This document shows, piece after piece, positions 59,401 to 64,000 of a stretch of 64,000 bases of DNA. The stretch is taken from the NCBI GenBank assembly GCA_035610365.1, contig CM069432.1, positions 242,014,104 to 242,078,103 of the forward strand. The letters run 5' to 3'. Under the pieces are notes generated by a model. The model saw nothing but the letters and a program-made list of their open reading frames with translations, was not told the origin of the DNA and ran no database searches. The stretch's first letter is position 1. Each line of letters opens with the position of its first letter. The translations under genes and the position numbers were made by a program. The DNA is from Aquatica leii (taxonomy: Eukaryota > Arthropoda > Insecta > Coleoptera > Lampyridae).

Positions 59401-60115
59401 AATCGAAGGTCTTTAAATGTTATAAAATTCTGGAAGGCTACAGAATTCAGGTTATTTATATTATACTGTGGACCAGTTGTTTTAAAGAACGTATTGCCTG
59501 ATCATATTTGTGTTCATTTTTTACTTCTTTCTATTCTTGTTATATTTTGTGCAGTCCAGAATCAGTTTAAGATCACCATTGGGTAGACTATAATTTAATG
59601 CATTCTTTTATAAGTTGAATTGAGTCATACTACTGTAAAGAAATCATTGTTTATAATTTACATAACTTGCTGCATATTGCTAGTGGCGTTAAAAACTACT
59701 GGGCATTAGATAAGTTTCAGCATTTCACTTCGAATGTTACATGCAAACAATTAAAAAGATGATACGAGATAGGGAAATGTTTAGGAGAAAATATGTATAG
59801 AGAATTAGTTGTTAAAAATACTAAGAATTTTTCAACTACAGTAAAGCATGGAGTAATTACAAAGGTAACGTTGAATAATCTTGGTTCCTGTGAGTTATCA
59901 GTAAATTCCAGAGGAGGGTCATGTACTCATTCATAATATCCAGGTAGGAATTAATAAAAATACTTACAATTTAAAGTGTACTATAATTGAAAGTAAAGTT
60001 GATTTTTTTCCTCTACCTCTTCCTAGCAGTCAAATAAATATATTTAAGTGCTTTTTAAACACCGCTAAAAATAAAAAAAATTACATTGAGTTCTTTAGAA
60101 TGAAATAAGAAGTGC
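56445..60115 (+). pseudogene. CACTA/EnSpm-like transposase relic, split by a solo LTR
   Basis: N-terminal helical block 'NHALSDLLRILNPHISKLPL', then across a G14 run (56686-56699) 'GVFLYFGVLQNILN', 'SVNVDGLPVENSS' (Asp), 'FWPILGILDSSTDKRPFVIA', 'FICDAPARSFLK' (the DAPAR signature with Asp), 'GCDKCLPKG' and 'EDHQRCES'. The reading resumes after the LTR: 'VPLDWMHFVCLGVMKKLL' (PLDxMHLVCLGV), 'FWKATEFRLFILYCGPVVLK', then in another frame 'VYNLHNLLHIASGVKNYWAL'. Animal CACTA/EnSpm-type transposases have these blocks in this order. At least five stops and frame changes. The upstream DUF4806-type gene has the same strand. Terminal CACT(A/G) repeats were not found. Confidence 0.72.
57271..59198 (+). 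repeat. Solo LTR, 1,928 bp, AAGT target duplication
   Basis: Starts TGTCACCGTCCCGG and ends GAGTGTAACA, flanked by AAGT at 57267-57270 and 59199-59202. On both sides the same frame of the CACTA-like transposase is read ('HQRCES' before, 'VLNQ' and on to 'VPLDWMHF' after), which confirms both borders. Inside, TATAAATA lies near 58048 and AATAAA near 58132, in the order expected for the promoter and polyadenylation signal of an LTR on the plus strand. No internal region is left. It is a different family from the LTR at 24842. Confidence 0.88.
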
Positions 60116-60904
60116 ATTTTATTGCCTAATTTTGAACACGATGAAAGTTTTATTTGTTTTCATTTGTAAATATGAATATAATGTGAACGTTGGACTAACT
60201 GTCTGTGCCTTACCAAAAGTAACTTTAGTTATTTAAAATATGTTTGCATATTTCGTTTTCAAAGTTCCAAAATAAATCTTGAACTGTTTTATTGTGATAA
60301 ATTTATTTGATAGCGCCCTATTTAAACAAACGTTCCTTTTTCCTTTCTGAACTGTTTTTGCGCCTGTGCGCCCACAGTCAGGGTTGGATTGAGGTATCGA
60401 GGCTTGTTTTTGCACGAAGGTGCACAGTTGGCCCAACGGTTTTTGCAGCATGAGGGTGAACTAGAATTTGCAGTTCAAATAAGTTTGCAAAATCTAATTA
60501 AAATAACACCAACTAGACTTTCAAGAATAAAAGAGGCGTAGAGAAAAACGGAAAAAAAATAAAGCCATATTCATCCGATTATGCACTGGCTTTATTTATA
60601 GACACCTAACACAGAATCAATGCACAAAAACTAAACATCAAGCCCAAACAAGGATGACGGATATCTATCGAAGTTACCATAAAGTACAATGAAATTTTAC
60701 AAGAACTTGTTCTTACATGAAAATGGGGATGTGAAGGAAGCACTGACACAGTGAATATAAACAAGCGTCTACCGGCAATTAACGTGATAGTAATAGTTTA
60801 TAAGTTTTTTTTGTGGTGCCCTCATCGCAATATTAGTTCAGTAGTCTAGTTACGTAATGATCAAAAAGATCTAAAGTGTTGTTAAAATTAAAAAAAACAA
60901 AGAA
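60116..60904. other. No recognisable gene; one short hairpin
   Basis: Only a hairpin is notable: AATAAAGCCA at 60559-60568 against TGGCTTTATT at 60587-60596. A GGCCCAACGG motif near 60430 recalls the CCAACGTTGG repeats at 50.9 kb. Confidence 0.45.
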
Positions 60905-63092
60905 ATCACGGCTTTGTTAACAATTAGATATATAAATAACCCTTCGATTAAATTCATTACATAAAAATATCTACATTAATGCGTAGATATTGCTCGTTAA
61001 TTTAGATATTTAGTGAATGCATAAAAAACAATAAGTTTATTTACACAACAAAATAGTAAACGGGTAATTTCCGGAAAAGTGCCAATTTTGAATAAATTAT
61101 TGTCATTGAACCAATATTTTTTAAATAAAAAAATATTGTCTTGAATAAATGATTATAAAAAATATCATAAACTGAATCATACGAATATAAACATTTTCAT
61201 TTAGTAATGTTAATTAGTCCACTAGTCGAACATAATTCTTTTGAACGATTACTTAGATTGTAATTCTGATAAACGGTTTAGTGATCGTACTGCCTGCATA
61301 CCCACTAATTATGAGTTTCCATAATTGCCGGATTACATTTAAAATAAATTTTAATAATTTACATTGTTTCGTTTTTGGAAGAAAGTACTTGGAAAATTCA
61401 GATAAATTAATATATGCTAATGTAAGCGAAAGATTAATGAGTCCGGTTAAAATAACAGTAAGTTTAATAAAAGTTCAGTTTATTTTAAAAGATGCCTAAG
61501 CAAATAGATCAAGTGATTGTTCTGTAGAAACCCAGAGACGTTAGTCTATCAACAGAATATCTCAAGGAATGGATCTTTTACTAAGTGATTTTGTTTTTAC
61601 GAATAAAATTTATGATTAAGAAGTATATTATTAGATCTAATTAGATATTAATACATTCAATAACTCACGCATTAAACTTGTGTTTAAATTCAAATTTTCC
61701 AAGTTTTTTGGTTGTGATTTTGCAATTCAAAGAAAGTATTTCTTTCTAATTTAGAGACCAACCATAAACCGTTGGATCCGCGGCAATATAACAATCGACC
61801 AGGTGCATCACGTCTTACAACACTGGCTCAAGATAATGCCATCATGGAGCTTGCTGATAATGAACGTTTTGTATGAACGCTTCAAATTAAGGAAAATTTG
61901 CAGTTATAGTGTAGTGTAGTAGAAGAAAGATAATGCGTCGACTACATGATGGAGTAATACATTGTCCTTAACGCACAAGAAAAATTATGATCTCACCGGA
62001 ATATACTGCCTAAGGTTGTAATTTTGTAGCAAAATTTTGAATAGGAATTGGTCAAACGTTATATTTTCGGATGAAAAAATTTGTCACAGCAGTACTCGTG
62101 TGCAATTATGAAGACGACACGGAACTAGATAGAATTTAAATAATATACTTCCTAAAAGAACAAGTGGAAGCATCAAGGCTGGTTTTTTACATTGCAATTT
62201 TATAAGATGTTGCCTATTGTTCATGCTCTGTATCCTGAATATGAGATAGCAACATTTGTTTTTGTGCAAGATAATTGCACAATGCATACAGCCCATATAG
62301 TGCAAAATTGGTCCAACATCATCCAAAAGTAAAAGTTTTACCATGACCTGCCAAATCACTGGACTTCAATCAAATTAAAAATTTGTGAACAGCTTCTGTG
62401 AGAGAATGAGAAGTTTTTAACGCGGGTTGAATGAGAGAAAGAAATGTTAGGGAATTAACGAGACACGTGACAAAAACGCGCAACTCCTTAACGAACGCCC
62501 AAATTACGGAAAAAACTTTATGCGACAGAGGTTAGAAAAGGTAGTTTTTTAATTTTATGAATCTTTATTTCCTATACAATTTTTTGGTTTTTATTTAAAT
62601 GACAAAATTAAATAGTAAGATTTTAATTTCAGTATGTAAAAGCTAACCAGATTTTAACATGTACATTCAACTAGTCTTTGAAAAAAAATCATTTTTACAT
62701 TTTGAATGAAATCGAAATATTTAGAATAATATTATATTCCATGTTACTTTTGAGAAATTAAAAGTATTGTTTCACTGGTGGACTAATTAACATTTCTAAA
62801 TGAAGTTTATATTGATATAATTCAGTTTTCGATACTTATAATAATTAATTTATTAAAAATTAATTAGAATAAAAAGAAACGTAAAACAAAAAATTAAAAT
62901 ATTTTTTTATTTAAAAACTGTTCGTTAAATTATGATTAATTCAAAATCAGCACTTTCCCGGAAATTACCCGTTAATTGTATATTGTGTAAATAAATTTGT
63001 TTTTTTATGCAGCCACTCAAACCAGCAATACCTACGTATTACATTAATATAATTATATTTATATATCTAATTGTAAACAAAGCCGTAATTGA
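60905..63092 (+). mobile_element. Tc1/mariner-like element with very long inverted repeats
   Basis: The left arm from about 60905 to 61250 is matched, inverted, from about 62763 to 63092. Clear paired blocks: AACAATTAGATATATAAAT against ATTTATATATCTAATTGT; ACGGGTAATTTCCGG against CCGGAAATTACCCGT; TTTTAAATAAAAAAATATT against AATATTTTTTTATTTAAAA; GTTAATTAGTCCACTAGT against ACTGGTGGACTAATTAAC. Arms are roughly 330-345 bases with indels. A Tc1-like transposase relic lies between them. Exact outer ends and the TA duplication could not be fixed. Confidence 0.72.
61755..62560 (+). pseudogene. Tc1/mariner-like transposase relic
   Basis: HTH part: 'PRQYNNRPGASRLTTLAQDN' and 'ELADNERF' (Tc3-type helix). 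DDE part: 'VIFSDEKICHSSTRV' (Asp 1), 'FVFVQDNCTMHTAHIVQNW' (Asp 2), then the region of 'LPWPAKSLDFNQIKNLW', where SPDLNPIE is usual. The Glu site reads Lys and the frame is shifted. Several stops and a deletion between the HTH and DDE parts. No function remains. Confidence 0.75.
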
Positions 63093-63337
63093 TTCTTATT
63101 GTTGTCATTTCGTTGTTCTTTAATTAATATCACAGATTTCAATGTGGTGTTGTTTTCTATAATTTTTATCGGTTTTTTAATCACATTTTGATACAGTAAT
63201 ACAACGATTATACCTATTGCGAAAACGTTATACATATATAATTAAACTAAAGGAGTTTTGAGTTATCAGTGCATAAAAAGTAAATAAGAACGTGTAATGT
63301 AAAAATGTAATGTATTTTATGTATTTACCTGAAAGGT
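63093..63337. other. Spacer
   Basis: No gene supported. Confidence 0.4.
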
Positions 63338-63811
63338 ACTTCTAAACAACTCAACAAAGAACTAAAAATACGCATGATGAAATGTTACATATATCCGGTA
63401 CTTCTCTATGGTATTGAAGCCAGTACATTGAACAAAAACACAACAAAACGCATAGAAGCCTTCGAAATGTGGGTGTTTAGAAGAATGTTAAAAATAGCTT
63501 GGACGGAGCGAGTCACTAACGTAGAGGTGCTGAGAAGGATGTCAATAAAAAACGAAGTGATAGACATCATCAAGACACGCAAGCTTGAATACTTTGCACA
63601 TGTGATGAGAGGACAAAAATACGAATTTCTGAGGCTAATAATGCAAGGCAAGATTGAAGGTAGAAGGGGTCCAGGAAGACGCAGGATCTCATGGCTGCGT
63701 AACCTACGAGAATGGTTCAACTGCACAACAAACCAGCTATTTAGAGCAGCCGTAAATAAAATACAGATCGTCATGATGGTCGCCAACCTTCGGCAGAAGA
63801 CGGCACGATAA
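63338..63811 (+). pseudogene. RTE-like LINE, C-terminal end of ORF2 (5' truncated)
   Basis: One open frame without stops down to TAA at 63809: 'MMKCYIYPVLLYGIEASTLN', 'RIEAFEMWVFRRMLKIAWTE', 'TRKLEYFAHVMRG', 'GRRGPGRRRISWLRNLREWF', ending 'MMVANLRQKTAR'. This is the conserved region behind the RT of RTE-type and related LINEs ('YGxExWTL', 'RRMLkIsWtdrvtNxeVL', 'GkRgpGRrrxSWl'). The frame continues upstream to about 63338 ('KQLNKELKIR'), where the 5' truncation falls. The RT and endonuclease are absent. The lack of stops suggests a fairly young insertion. Confidence 0.88.
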
Positions 63812-64000
63812 GAAGAAGACCTGAAAGATTAAAATGTTACTACTTGCCTGCTTTGATGCGTACCTCATTTAAACATCCGTACATATGTATCTTCGAGTTA
63901 TTTTTTATTTTTAGTGTACCTGGACAGAATGTGCAGTTCCCAGCAACTTAATTTAACAACGTCTTATGTGATAACATTCTTTGTATTTGTTTTTATTTTT
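63812..64000. other. 3' end of the RTE-like insertion and window end
   Basis: The stop is followed by GAAGAAGA, a short purine run where RTE-like tails end. No further feature is seen. Confidence 0.4.

Noticed and set aside
1-64000. CRISPR arrays, tRNA and rRNA genes, bacterial operons
   Set aside because: No regular spacer repeats, no cloverleaf with A and B boxes, and no rRNA core motifs were noticed on either strand.

Overview
The window reads as AT-rich nuclear DNA of an animal, most likely an insect. Coding matches are broken by spliced introns, AATAAA signals are present, and the mobile families (pogo/Tigger-like, piggyBac, P-like, Tc1, BEL, gypsy, copia, Penelope-like, jockey-like, R2-clade, RTE-like) are typical of beetle or other insect genomes. 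I cannot name the species. I see no tRNA, rRNA, CRISPR array or bacterial operon, and no clearly intact host gene. Apart from small exon-like islands, almost everything recognisable is a mobile element or its relic.

Layout. 1-554: tail and LTR of a BEL/Pao element inserted in a pogo-like transposase (555-1686). 2121-5098: a second pogo-like element. 6833-8774: a piggyBac relic. 11421-14134: a third pogo-like element with terminal inverted repeats (TIRs) and all three catalytic Asp. 14583-19672 and 20377-26902: a direct tandem duplication. Each unit holds two opposed Penelope-like fragments, a jockey-like RT fragment and another pogo-like element. Copy B also carries a 1,067-bp solo LTR whose empty site survives in copy A. 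26998-34415: long gene-poor DNA with one perfect hairpin and one possible terminal exon. 34425-35659: a P-like non-autonomous element with a hidden THAP domain. 36618-37545: a DDE_3 relic. 37700-40170: a gypsy relic. 40810-41230: a Penelope-like RT piece. 41300-45405: a copia element with both LTRs. 45430-46081: an R2-clade N-terminal fragment. 49163-50569: a complete-length Tc1 element whose catalytic triad is dead. 51239-54242: a spliced SAP-SWIM-YqaJ gene relic, a foldback structure and an antisense THAP exon. 54355-60115: a spliced DUF4806-type gene followed by a CACTA/EnSpm-like transposase that is split by a 1,928-bp solo LTR. 60905-63092: a Tc1-like relic inside very long inverted repeats. 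63338-63811: an RTE-like tail.

The most interesting places are the paired DUF4806 and CACTA-like genes, the THAP/YqaJ cluster beside them, the two solo LTRs dated by nesting, the P-like THAP element, and the tandem duplication whose copies carry complementary lesions. Family calls rest on reading motifs by eye. No database search was run.
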